The position numbers and the translations under genes are program-made. This document shows positions 46,233-54,008 of a stretch of DNA of 64,000 bases, piece after piece (positions within the stretch are counted from its first letter, which is position 1; every line of letters begins with the position of its first letter). Below the pieces are notes generated by a model. That model was given only the letters and a program-made list of their open reading frames with translations, had not been told where the DNA came from and ran no database searches. The DNA is from an uncultured Mediterraneibacter sp. (lineage in GTDB: Bacteria > Bacillota > Clostridia > Lachnospirales > Lachnospiraceae), in contig NZ_CAKRGI010000006.1 in NCBI RefSeq assembly GCF_934330165.1, forward strand, positions 1 to 64,000, written 5' to 3'.

Positions 46233-47387
46233 TCATGTTTCCTGCACCGCATTACCATTTCCCTCCTCTCCATAGTTTTTCGTCAATGCTCTCGCCTGAC
46301 TAAATTCTGTATTCAAAAGTGGATAACCTACCATCCCACGGATTTCATCGTAATTGAATCCGATTCCACGGAGCTTATCCAGATTTACAGCACTATCTAC
46401 CACGTCCACATGCTTGAAGCGAGCCAGCCATACCATGACTTTCTCATCCTTTGCACAATAATCTGCTTCACCGACTATGTAAGCCGTCAACGTATCATTG
46501 ATTACTTCTGCCACCGGACCGACTGCGTATGTAATGAATTCGTTTGTGGCATCCGACTTTTCTGTGATATTTCCATTGAACACTGCTTCCGGAATGTCAA
46601 ATGCATTTGCCACTTCATTGTTGATCTGAAGAGCTGTCTTAGCCAGTTCTTCTGCCTTTACACCGGTATTGATCTGTAATTGATCAACTGAAACACTGTC
46701 TGACTCTGTAAGAACAGCAAGCTCATCAGATTCTAATAAGTTTTTGATTTTTTTGACGTATTGATCCTTTGTCATTATTTTATCTGTACCATCTTTCTGT
46801 TTTTCTCTAAAAGATAATGCAGATGTTCCAAGTTTTAATTTAAATCTCGGCATACTGGACATTCGCATCATTGCATTAACGGCATCCAGTGTTCGATCAT
46901 ACTGTCCAACTACGTTCTGCAAATACAAGCGAATTCTTGCATTATCATACTTTAGATGAATCACCTCCGATGAACGGAATTTTTTATAGATCGAATAGTT
47001 ATATCCGGCACATGTAAGCGTTATATCGCTATAATTTCTCTCAGTCAGTACATTATTGCTGACCTGCCACGCTGATGCCAGATAATATTTACCTCCTAAC
47101 GGGATGATCAGTGCTTCCTGTGCCGTCAGAAGTCTTTTCACTACTTCTGTCCAAAACACCGTACCACACTCATGATCATTAGGCTGTATGTTTAACCGAT
47201 ACTCCTGTTTATTTTTTTCTTTACTCTCTGTCTGAATCAGGATGTCAGATTTGGCAATCGCCTTTGCGATCATCATTATTGCTTTTTCAATGGCCAGCTT
47301 TGATAAATTCAGCTTTTCCATATCCACTGCAATAATCTCGGCAAGAGACTGTATCTCCTTATCCCGTTTCCACAAAAATTCAAACAT
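46233..47387 (-). CDS. Portal protein, HK97 family
   Basis: Dodecameric portal, 384 residues. Portal signatures include KYYLASAWQVSNN, FDIPEAVFNGNITEKSDATN and the C-terminal FSQARALTKNYGEEGNG. Together with the protease and capsid it makes the canonical head cluster. Its ribosome binding site is AAAGGA. Confidence 0.92.
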   Translation of the reverse strand: MFEFLWKRDKEIQSLAEIIAVDMEKLNLSKLAIEKAIMMIAKAIAKSDILIQTESKEKNKQEYRLNIQPNDHECGTVFWTEVVKRLLTAQEALIIPLGGKYYLASAWQVSNNVLTERNYSDITLTCAGYNYSIYKKFRSSEVIHLKYDNARIRLYLQNVVGQYDRTLDAVNAMMRMSSMPRFKLKLGTSALSFREKQKDGTDKIMTKDQYVKKIKNLLESDELAVLTESDSVSVDQLQINTGVKAEELAKTALQINNEVANAFDIPEAVFNGNITEKSDATNEFITYAVGPVAEVINDTLTAYIVGEADYCAKDEKVMVWLARFKHVDVVDSAVNLDKLRGIGFNYDEIRGMVGYPLLNTEFSQARALTKNYGEEGNGNAVQET

Positions 47388-47399
47388 ATTTTTTTCCTT

Positions 47400-49073
47400 T
47401 CAAATATATATAATTTGGACTTCCAGCTCATCCTTGCAAAACATTGCAACATCAAAAGCCATAAAGCCATCATTTTTCCTTAATTTGGGTTCAATTTTTC
47501 CAAACATTTTATTCCCATATTTATCCTCACTTACGCTTGTATTATTTGTATACCACCGCATGATTGCTGATGATCCATAGTTGATCATGCCCTGACTAAA
47601 CATTGCTTGAATGAATGGAGCAATAATTCCCGTCGCTGACGTTATCTTTCGGATCAGCCTTACAATTCCGTGAGGGTTTTTCTTATCTTCAATAGAAATT
47701 CCTCTTTCCTCAAATGCCTGCTTGAATAAAGTATACCGGTAAGTATCCATTGCAATTTTCTTCACATCATAATTTTTCATTTGTTCCATACACCAGTCTG
47801 CGATCAGATTCACATCAATCACTGGACCTGGAACAACCTCAAAATCTTCAAACTCTGTCTGTCCTGCATTTCTCAGCGGGAACTTGATAGAATCAATAAA
47901 TGGTGAATCCGCACAGATCCACGTATGCTGCCGCCAGATATACTCTCCCTCATCCGTCTTGGTCAGTCTCCCGGCAGATGCGAAGTCTCTGACATCTGCA
48001 TAATCAATTCCAATAACTGCTGCCTGTCCCCGTGTGTCCAATGTTATCCGTGGAATCTTTCGTTCCAGTTCTTCCATTGTCTCGCCTTCGTAGCAGGCTC
48101 TCAGTACATTCTGCCAGGTTGTAACCGTCTCCTCTTCCTTGCGTGCCGATCTGTCCATTCTTTTTGTGATAAATTCTGCCCGTTTGGAAGGAATCTTCTT
48201 CATTTCCAGATAATCATGCATGATCTGATTTGCAAGGATTGGCATATACTCCATAGATGGATTCGCCTTGTGCCATGCTTCCGGATCATCCACTTCTTTC
48301 ATGTCGTCAATCTCACAGATAAACGGGAAGTATCCTAACAGATTCTCTCCTGTTTCCAGAATTTCAGCACACATCGCTGATATTTCATCCAACGGACCGT
48401 CTCTGACATATCCGTCTGTCGTGATTATAAATTCTCGCGAATGCTTAACCTTACCAAAAGAAGATTCAAATACATTGATCTGATCGTAATTCTCATAAGC
48501 ATGAATTTCATTGAGTACCAAACAACCGGTTCTTTTACCATCCTTTGTTTTTGCATTAGATGTGTTGTATTTCATTTCTGATCCGGTCACAAGATTTGTG
48601 ATCAGCTCCTTAGTTACAGAGAATTTCCCCTTAAACTTTGGATTATCATGCAGCATGTCATAAGCGACTTTGAAAGTATCTTTAACCTGTCCCTCTGAAT
48701 TGGCAACAATCTCCACATGATAGTTTTTCACCCCGTATAAAGGGGTCTGGAAGAAATTAACAAGCGGTACGATAAAACCATCCTTACCATTTCCACGTCC
48801 CTCCTTGATGAAGAACGTGGGAAATATCGGGATGTCGTCCTTGTACATGAATGCGAATGCATAAATAAACTTTTGGAATGGAAATAATTCATAGAAATTT
48901 GATTTACAGTATTGTAAACAATTTCTGTACGTTTTTTCGTCAAAAAAAACATCGTTCCGCTTTAATGTCGGCTTAACGATGTTTTCTATTAGCAATTTTC
49001 TTTTCTTGTTTATCCACTTTGGATGCTCTTCGGCATATTTTATATAATCATCAATCTCTTTACAGGTAACCAT
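47400..49073 (-). CDS. Terminase large subunit
   Basis: Packaging motor and nuclease, 557 residues. The ATPase P-loop is GRGNGKD (~92-98), with Asp where most have Ser/Thr; Walker B is CLVLNEIHAY (~184-193), with Asn before Glu. A nuclease domain follows (VIGIDYADVRDFASAGR, ~350; DTYRYTLFKQAF). Overlap of 14 bases with the small subunit implies coupling. Such motif variants occur in phage terminases of this type, so function is probably retained. Confidence 0.93.
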   Translation of the reverse strand: MVTCKEIDDYIKYAEEHPKWINKKRKLLIENIVKPTLKRNDVFFDEKTYRNCLQYCKSNFYELFPFQKFIYAFAFMYKDDIPIFPTFFIKEGRGNGKDGFIVPLVNFFQTPLYGVKNYHVEIVANSEGQVKDTFKVAYDMLHDNPKFKGKFSVTKELITNLVTGSEMKYNTSNAKTKDGKRTGCLVLNEIHAYENYDQINVFESSFGKVKHSREFIITTDGYVRDGPLDEISAMCAEILETGENLLGYFPFICEIDDMKEVDDPEAWHKANPSMEYMPILANQIMHDYLEMKKIPSKRAEFITKRMDRSARKEEETVTTWQNVLRACYEGETMEELERKIPRITLDTRGQAAVIGIDYADVRDFASAGRLTKTDEGEYIWRQHTWICADSPFIDSIKFPLRNAGQTEFEDFEVVPGPVIDVNLIADWCMEQMKNYDVKKIAMDTYRYTLFKQAFEERGISIEDKKNPHGIVRLIRKITSATGIIAPFIQAMFSQGMINYGSSAIMRWYTNNTSVSEDKYGNKMFGKIEPKLRKNDGFMAFDVAMFCKDELEVQIIYI

Positions 49074-49392
49074 CTGTCAGATTCTCCGGTTCTGCTATCG
49101 GTTCTTTCAACTTCAGATCGGTCAAGATTTTAAGCATAATGGATGTGGTTTTTTGCAGATTGACTACAGATTCATTTGCTTTCTCTACTCTGACTCCGTT
49201 TCCATTAATTGTCTCATACCTGAGTCCTTTATCTTCAATATCGGCAAGTAAGTCCTTCTTCAAGTTCCAGTAATGTACATAATCATTAATCAGATCTTCG
49301 TAAAATTCTGCACTCATTCCACGTCGCTCCAACTGCTTCACCAAAGATTCTCTTATCCGCTTTTCTGTCAGCTTTTTCTTTCTCGGTGCCAA
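49060..49392 (-). CDS. Terminase small subunit, P27 family
   Basis: DNA-recognition subunit of the packaging motor. The TTG start at 49392 (APRKKKLTEKRIR) has AAGGAGG 8 bases upstream, giving 110 residues; a GTG 9 bases earlier overlaps that site. The P27 pattern (LTEKRIRESLVKQLERRGM, DYVHYWNLKKDL) is visible. It lies upstream of the large subunit, the usual order. Confidence 0.85.
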   Translation of the reverse strand: MAPRKKKLTEKRIRESLVKQLERRGMSAEFYEDLINDYVHYWNLKKDLLADIEDKGLRYETINGNGVRVEKANESVVNLQKTTSIMLKILTDLKLKEPIAEPENLTDGYL

Positions 49393-49623
49393 TCTTTCCA
49401 CCTCCTTTTCCGCTTAAATCATGCTATTTTTATCATTTTTTTACGTCTTTTTCACGCTTTTTTGTACCTTTTTGAAGTTGTCTGAATTTTTTTCTTCTTA
49501 TAGTGAATCCTGAATTTTTGACACCCCTGCCCTTTTCACGCGAGATTTCAAAATTTCTCCAGAGTCTTCTCTACATCCCCGTTCTTCACTCAGAAAAAAT
49601 CGCTGAGAATTGACCGGGGGAGT
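49393..49623. other. Intergenic region between HNH and terminase, candidate cos site
   Basis: No gene. About 220 bases with T runs and a GC-rich end (GACCGGGGGAG on the plus strand, CACGCGAG, GCAGGGGTG on the minus). Cos sites of HK97-like phages lie here, between an HNH gene and the terminase genes. No cleavage position can be read directly. Confidence 0.45.
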
Positions 49624-49956
49624 CTACCACCGTTCCTCGCTTACAGGTTTTTTCTTTTTTGGAAACCCCTTCGGATTTCTGCCATGTCGTAGGTTATGAC
49701 AGAACTTACACAGACTGATCAGATTATCATCTTCAAGCCCCAGCTCTGGATGTTCCTTCAGTTCCTGGATATGATGTACCTCTTCCGCTCTTCTGATTTT
49801 TCTTTCTTTTCCATGTAATGCGACACCTGCTGCCGCTGCATCCTTGAGTCGCTTGCGGCAATCCTGACATTCATAATAGTCCCGCTCAAGAATCTGCATC
49901 CGTTTGAGTTTCCATGCAGAAGAATTATAGAAAACTTTTGCCTCTTTGTCTGTCAT
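49624..49956 (-). CDS. HNH endonuclease (packaging-associated)
   Basis: About 110 residues. HNH core with zinc-like CxxC pairs (CQDCRKR; CKFCHN), EVHHIQELKEHPE and DNLISLCKFCHNLRHG. HNH proteins next to terminase stimulate cos cleavage in HK97-like phages. The ATG at 49956 has AGGTGG upstream; a GTG 9 bases earlier sits within the ribosome binding site. Confidence 0.88.
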   Translation of the reverse strand: MTDKEAKVFYNSSAWKLKRMQILERDYYECQDCRKRLKDAAAAGVALHGKERKIRRAEEVHHIQELKEHPELGLEDDNLISLCKFCHNLRHGRNPKGFPKKKKPVSEERW

Positions 49957-50001
49957 TTCATCCACCTAAAAAGCACCCAGCTTCTAGCCAGGTACTTTTA
50001 T

Positions 50002-50205
50002 TTATCTCTCTTTGTTCACTTCTTCGATGAATTCCCTCATCATCTTCATAAGCTGTCCCGCGGCACTCACATCTGCTTTTTTACAAGCTTCTGCATACTC
50101 TTCCACTATTTCCTTTTTCAGCTTATAAGATTTTGACATCCATCCCGCTTTTTTTTCATATTTTGCCGTCGCAACCGTCTGTGGCTTTGGGTTTCCTACT
50201 GGCAT
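50002..50205 (-). CDS. Small phage protein of unknown function
   Basis: 67 residues, basic N-terminus then a helix pair (LKKEIVEEYAEACKKADV; MKMMREFIEEVN) reminiscent of ribbon-helix-helix-like regulators, but no certain family. AAGGAGATAGGAG precedes the ATG. It is the third gene of the late operon. Confidence 0.7.
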   Translation of the reverse strand: MPVGNPKPQTVATAKYEKKAGWMSKSYKLKKEIVEEYAEACKKADVSAAGQLMKMMREFIEEVNKER

Positions 50206-50210
50206 ATCTC

Positions 50211-50297
50211 CTATCTCCTTTTTCTTGTAAAAAAAATAATTAACTTTACAATTCCAATCACAATAAAAAATATACCCAGAAATCTTAATACTTCCAT
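50211..50297 (-). CDS. Possible 28-residue membrane peptide
   Basis: ATG to TAG frame giving a single hydrophobic helix (FLGIFFIVIGIVKLIIFF) and a TRKRR tail. The stop overlaps the ribosome binding site of the next gene, suggesting coupling, but it has no clear Shine-Dalgarno of its own. Confidence 0.4.
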   Translation of the reverse strand: MEVLRFLGIFFIVIGIVKLIIFFTRKRR

Positions 50298-50378
50298 TTG
50301 CTTTTAGATGAGCATTCGTGTTATATTGTGATTGGAGGAAGTTCTTTCTTCCCCCAACCTTTTAATTTTTTAAGTATC

Positions 50379-50501
50379 TTAGAGCAGATACTTTTGAAGA
50401 ATCAGTAATATGATTCCCACGATTAAGTCCAATACCGCACTGACCGCCAACGTCTTGTAGTCGATATTGGACTTTTTCTTTCGTTTCTTTTTCTTGCTCA
50501 T
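50379..50501 (-). CDS. 40-residue basic membrane protein, first gene of the late operon
   Basis: Strong GGAGGTG 8 bases before the ATG. The product has a poly-Lys start (SKKKKRKKKSN) and one membrane helix (AVSAVLDLIVGIILLIL). It lies 26 bases downstream of the late promoter. Unknown role; possibly a superinfection or membrane-acting factor. Confidence 0.75.
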   Translation of the reverse strand: MSKKKKRKKKSNIDYKTLAVSAVLDLIVGIILLILQKYLL

Positions 50502-50526
50502 CTGTATCTCACCTCCTTATGTATAT

Positions 50527-50555
50527 ATAATATCATATGGTACACCATATGTCAA
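50527..50555 (-). promoter_or_regulatory. Late-operon promoter with an inverted repeat in the spacer
   Basis: Minus strand TTGACA (50550-50555), 17-base spacer, TATTAT (50527-50532). The spacer carries an inverted repeat, CATATGG-N4-CCATATG (50534-50551), so a regulator could bind directly between the -35 and -10 boxes. It heads the late genes. Confidence 0.82.
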
Positions 50556-50599
50556 TACCCTATTTCTTTTTTCATGTTAAAATATTATTATATTTTTCG

Positions 50600-50636
50600 A
50601 CAAAAAAGACACCTGCTAATCTCACAGATGTCTTTC
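50600..50636 (-). terminator. Terminator of the early/middle operon
   Basis: Stem AAAGACA(T)CTG / CAG(G)TGTCTTT with a 9-base loop, followed by six Ts on the minus strand. It separates the sigma-like regulator gene from the late promoter. Confidence 0.8.
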
Positions 50637-50725
50637 TACGAAGAGTATTACGTATAAGGAGTATTATCTATCGTCTTTCGACAATACCATATTATCATGA
50701 ATAATACTGAAGTGAACTGCACTCT

Positions 50726-51166
50726 TTAACTAATTTGAATTTTTTTCAGTGCATCTCCATGCAATTTATGAATCCACCGTTCACTGTAGCCCAATATTTG
50801 TCCGATCTCCCAAAAGTCAAGTCCTTTTATATATTTGTAAAATAATACATCTCTTTCCTCTTGATTCGTCAGTTGATTAATTTTACACTCTATATCTTTA
50901 TATGTTTCTACTTGCTTAACTCCTTCCTCATACAGTTCATCCTCTCTTTCTTGTAATATTGCTGCATAAGAACTCAAATCACTCTGATTCGACCCATGCG
51001 GCATCCCATCATTATTCATTGACGGATACATCTTCATACTTCTGATTTCTTCAATCTCCGATTCAATTCTTTTTATTCTTTTCTTATGCTTCCTGTATCC
51101 TTTCAAGTATTCTTTCTTCTTTTTGTTCTCTCTCTTTATGCTATTTTCTTCTAGTCTCTGCTCCAC
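50726..51166 (-). CDS. Sigma-region-4-like late transcription regulator (ArpU/RinA type)
   Basis: 146-148 residues. A basic helical N-terminus leads to a C-terminal HTH (VLFYKYIKGLDFWEIGQILG, then YSERWIHKLHGDALKKI), like sigma-70 region 4. Proteins of this kind at this spot switch on packaging and morphogenesis genes. AGGAGG fits a GTG at 51166 with 9-base spacing; an ATG at 51172 is also open but too close to the site. It is followed by the terminator and then the late promoter, its probable target. Confidence 0.8.
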   Translation of the reverse strand: MEQRLEENSIKRENKKKKEYLKGYRKHKKRIKRIESEIEEIRSMKMYPSMNNDGMPHGSNQSDLSSYAAILQEREDELYEEGVKQVETYKDIECKINQLTNQEERDVLFYKYIKGLDFWEIGQILGYSERWIHKLHGDALKKIQIS

Positions 51167-51395
51167 CGGCATCAGCCTCCTTTATGTGATATTTTTTCGC
51201 AAGGTATTCCTCCACTGTGATATGTTCCAACTGCTGCCCCTGTATTCTAATCATGTTGTTCGCTTGATATGCCGGACGATGGAAGTCCGCACTGGCTTTC
51301 TGATCTGGTGGATGCTCTGCCATCCCGGCATAGTGTTCTTTCTGATTCTGCCGGATTTCTGCTGGACTCCAGCGTCTGTCTGTGCTTCGCTTCAA
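51141..51395 (-). CDS. Small phage protein of unknown function
   Basis: 84 residues starting at TTG 51395, which overlaps the previous stop in a TTGA junction; GGAGTG lies upstream. Composition is polar; KASADFHRPAYQANNM and a C-terminal VEEYLAKKYHIKEAD are the only visible features. It overlaps the sigma-like gene by ~25-30 bases. Confidence 0.65.
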   Translation of the reverse strand: MKRSTDRRWSPAEIRQNQKEHYAGMAEHPPDQKASADFHRPAYQANNMIRIQGQQLEHITVEEYLAKKYHIKEADAGGAETRRK

Positions 51396-51484
51396 GGGGT
51401 ATCACTCCTTTTCTTCAACCATTCCATCATGCATTTATTACATTCTTTCGCTTTCAGAATCACTTTTAGATCATTCTCTGCCAT
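51392..51484 (-). CDS. 30-residue peptide with CxxC
   Basis: ATG at 51484 overlaps the previous stop (TAATG) and the stop overlaps the next start (TTGA); GAGGAAG is within reach upstream. The product contains KECNKCMMEW. Double overlap argues that it is translated. Confidence 0.6.
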   Translation of the reverse strand: MAENDLKVILKAKECNKCMMEWLKKRSDTP

Positions 51485-52083
51485 TAATCATCATCTTCCT
51501 CAGATTCAAAGATTGAAGAGGAAAAGATACAAAATGGGCGAACCCCGTAACCGCCGTTGTAGCAATAGCTGTTACCGATGCGACCACCCGGGCAAACAAC
51601 CCGAAGCCACATGCTGTCATTATTACATGGAGTGCTATCCGGTGTAATTGTCCACCAATATCTATCAGTACTCGGAAGAAACTTTCTATACTTTCTGTAC
51701 TCATCTACAGAAATAAGAGAAACGAGATCTTTGCAAGTCCCATATTCTGTCTGACCGTCCATTGAGAGCAGATCACGCTCAAATCCAACTAGTGCTCCTT
51801 TTCCAAGCTCATCTTCGATCTTATCTTTTAAATCTGTATTCAGTTCTTTCCGAAGATCGCTACATTTCCAATTATTGCAGCTACCATCAAATTTTCGGTC
51901 TTCCCCATAAAAACCATCTGAAATTACAAAATATCCTTTTTCGAGCTTGTCCAATACTCTCCATGTAATTCCTGCAACCGTAATCGTCTTTCCTACTTCC
52001 GGCTTCCGATATTTCTTTTTCAGTTCATCATAAGCAGCGTTTAACTTTTCAAGATTTTCTCCAAATTCTTTTAATGTCATCAT
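51484..52083 (-). CDS. DUF6273-type protein with C-type-lectin-like GVRP end
   Basis: 199 residues encoded in the early operon. A helical N-terminus (~1-28) precedes a domain with ITVAGITWRVLDKLEKGYFV and FDGSCNNWKCSDLRKEL. The C-terminus is RYWWTITPDSTPCNNDSMW ... YNGGYGVRPF, the lectin-like sheet that also ends the tail fibre at 33,321-35,078. An acidic EEDDD tail follows. No export signal. Function is unknown; the location away from tail genes suggests an accessory or variable protein. GAGGAGG precedes ATG ATG (52083 or 52080). Confidence 0.72.
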   Translation of the reverse strand: MMTLKEFGENLEKLNAAYDELKKKYRKPEVGKTITVAGITWRVLDKLEKGYFVISDGFYGEDRKFDGSCNNWKCSDLRKELNTDLKDKIEDELGKGALVGFERDLLSMDGQTEYGTCKDLVSLISVDEYRKYRKFLPSTDRYWWTITPDSTPCNNDSMWLRVVCPGGRIGNSYCYNGGYGVRPFCIFSSSIFESEEDDD

Positions 52084-52150
52084 AGTTTTAGTCCTCCTCT
52101 ACTTTAGATACAAAGATATTAGATTTTAAGATACAGAACATCTGCTATAA

Positions 52151-52255
52151 TTAACTGCGCTGGTGGGATTGCATACTTTTTGTACTCCGACCAATACGCC
52201 TGTGCTGACTGCCCCCGATTGCTGACAGAATCATAATTATTATATTTGCTATCAT
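52151..52255 (-). CDS. Possible 34-residue membrane peptide
   Basis: ATG overlaps the previous stop in ATGA and has GGAG 7 bases upstream, so initiation is likely. The first half is hydrophobic (IANIIIMILSAIGG), the second loses protein-like character; another frame reads AYWSEYKKYAIPPAQ. A frameshift or overlapping gene is possible. Confidence 0.4.
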   Translation of the reverse strand: MIANIIIMILSAIGGSQHRRIGRSTKSMQSHQRS

Positions 52256-52572
52256 TTTTCTACTCCACTGCCTTTCACGATCTCAATAGCCTTATCAATG
52301 CCATCTCCGAATCCATCATAGTATTGGTACATACCTTTCTCACACACAGACATATCATCATCTGCACGGTCGGACAGAACCTCCAACTGTTTCACAATAT
52401 CATCCACATCATAGGCTGTTGGCTGATTTGATATCATGCTTCTGATTTCTCTACACGCACTGCATATCCCTCCGTAAAAGCTATCTTTATCGTTTTCATA
52501 ATACCTCTCTACAGCTCCTTCAATTTCCTTTCCTAGTTTTTTCAAAAATTCATCCGCATCAATCAGTCTCAT
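52252..52572 (-). CDS. Small acidic phage protein of unknown function
   Basis: 106 residues beginning RLIDADEFLKKLGKEIEG, a start common to many phage proteins of this size, with C-terminal DDMSVCEKGMYQYYDGFGDG. The ATG at 52572 overlaps the previous stop (TAATG), so an in-frame start 93 bases earlier is not needed. Function unknown. Confidence 0.72.
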   Translation of the reverse strand: MRLIDADEFLKKLGKEIEGAVERYYENDKDSFYGGICSACREIRSMISNQPTAYDVDDIVKQLEVLSDRADDDMSVCEKGMYQYYDGFGDGIDKAIEIVKGSGVEK

Positions 52573-53123
52573 TATCTTCCACTCCTTAACATACAAAAAA
52601 GTAATTCTGTCATAGACCTGTTCCTTCGTCCCATTCTGCAAGGCTTTACTACCTTTAATTCCCACCCTGTCACATTTGCATCTCCTATCAGTGTTGGATT
52701 TTGAAATTCATCCTCCGGCTGTCCCATACATGGGACAGCCACCATAATCCCCCAGTATTTAGAGGATTCCGGGTTGCATTTGCGTAAGTGTTCATCAAAT
52801 TTTCCACTTCGTAAATCCGGCAACAAATCTTTGTAGCATTCCATTGTAGTTACTATATAGTTCTTTTCTCCATAAAAATTTAATCCATTCCCACTATATA
52901 CATCATCCTTGCAACTTTTAATTTCATAGCACGTAAATATTCCTTTTTCTATCCCTGATATGGACATTTGATCTCCCGGTGAAAACTGCATATAATCCAC
53001 TCTTTTCGCATTGGATGTCCACGGATCAATGCTCACTTCTTTTGCATAATGCTTTCCAAAAACATTTAATTTGGTGCGTTCAAGGATGTGCGACAGAAAA
53101 AGTGTGGTTTCCTTTCTGTTCAT
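52572..53123 (-). CDS. Putative PD-(D/E)XK-like phage protein
   Basis: 183 residues. The order of VDYMQF, then GIFTCYEIKSCKDDVYSG and an NFYGEKNYIVT strand resembles a restriction-like nuclease core (Asp, then Glu-x-Lys), but the assignment is from pattern only. A helix with DLLPDLRSGKFDEHL and a Cys-containing loop (AVPCMGQ) follow. AGGGGGAAG precedes the ATG. Confidence 0.55.
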   Translation of the reverse strand: MNRKETTLFLSHILERTKLNVFGKHYAKEVSIDPWTSNAKRVDYMQFSPGDQMSISGIEKGIFTCYEIKSCKDDVYSGNGLNFYGEKNYIVTTMECYKDLLPDLRSGKFDEHLRKCNPESSKYWGIMVAVPCMGQPEDEFQNPTLIGDANVTGWELKVVKPCRMGRRNRSMTELLFCMLRSGR

Positions 53124-53132
53124 CTTCTCCCC

Positions 53133-53345
53133 CTAAAGTTCCTCCAGCTCCTTTTTATAAGCTTCTTTTCTTTCTTCCAGCCACTGTGCCAGTTCCTCTT
53201 GGAATCTTCCTGACTGTCCTTCGTTGTATGGTTTTGGACTCGTCACGATCAGCCAGTGATTTTTCTTATGCTCCTCTAAAAGTACCTCGATGCATTTTAT
53301 ATCTGCCTCAAGCTCTTTCGCCCTGCTCAATGTTTCTTTGTTCAT
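53133..53345 (-). CDS. Small helical phage protein
   Basis: 70 residues, charged and mostly helical, possibly coiled-coil (LSRAKELEADIKCIEVLLEEH; EERKEAYKKELEEL). AAGGAG precedes the ATG. It overlaps the zinc-finger gene by 38 bases. Unknown function. Confidence 0.65.
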   Translation of the reverse strand: MNKETLSRAKELEADIKCIEVLLEEHKKNHWLIVTSPKPYNEGQSGRFQEELAQWLEERKEAYKKELEEL

Positions 53346-53658
53346 TTTTCTGTCTCTCCTTCTTCTGCTCCTGCTGCCACATCAGTCCTACATACTTTCC
53401 ATAGGTCATTCCTGCCTGCTTTGCTTCTCTTGCTACTTTCACCAGTTCACTCTCATGTCTCCGCATTTTCTTCACTGCCTTTTCTCTTTTCTTTACCGGT
53501 CTTCCTATTTTTCCCGGATGTCTCATCTTTTGCTTTTCTCTTGTATGCTTAATGTTGGCCAGCCTCTGACACTCCGGTCCACAATATTTCTTTTTCGCTG
53601 TTACCCGTTCAAATTCTTTGTTGCAGATTGTGCAGACTGCCCTGCTTCTTTTTCCCAC
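53308..53658 (-). CDS. Zinc-finger phage protein
   Basis: 116 residues from a GTG start with AAAGGAG before it. The N-terminal CTICNKEFERVTAKKKYCGP and ECQR give a four-Cys finger; the rest is Lys/Arg/Glu-rich and helical, ending EQKKERQKNEQRN. Probably nucleic-acid binding. It lies among HNH and small early proteins. Confidence 0.68.
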   Translation of the reverse strand: MGKRSRAVCTICNKEFERVTAKKKYCGPECQRLANIKHTREKQKMRHPGKIGRPVKKREKAVKKMRRHESELVKVAREAKQAGMTYGKYVGLMWQQEQKKERQKNEQRNIEQGERA

Positions 53659-53765
53659 TTTTTCTCCTTTCTCTCCCTGCTCTCAGGCAGGGAGGAATCC
53701 ATGATTTACGGGTTTCGTATTGTGACATACTTTTATAACCACACCTTTCGGCAGAGGTAACTTTA

Positions 53766-53945
53766 TTATTCTTTATCCATCTCCCTGTCCCAGCATTTCC
53801 GGCATTCATCCGGCACTCCGGATTCACAAATCTCCGGCTTGATATACTCATATCCGTAATCTGCCGGACAGCCGCAACAGCCACCGTTATATCGCCTGTT
53901 CACTTTCCTTGGATGCTCCTTTTTCAATTTTTCCCGATAGGTCAT
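53766..53945 (-). CDS. 59-residue Cys-rich protein
   Basis: ATG with a GGAGATTACA leader. The product reads TYREKLKKEHPRKVNRRYN then GGCCGCPADYGYEYIKPEIC and ECRKCWDREM, a Cys pattern typical of small zinc ribbons in phage early regions. A larger overlapping open frame on the same strand has no such pattern and is rejected. Confidence 0.78.
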   Translation of the reverse strand: MTYREKLKKEHPRKVNRRYNGGCCGCPADYGYEYIKPEICESGVPDECRKCWDREMDKE

Positions 53946-54008
53946 TGTAATCTCCTTTCTTTTCCTGCCTGCAAGCAGAAACGAACCATTGCTATCATGC
54001 CTTACAGT

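Noticed and set aside
53609..53884. 91-residue open frame on the minus strand
   Set aside because: Overlaps the better 59-residue Cys-rich gene in another frame and has no ribosome binding site or domain pattern.
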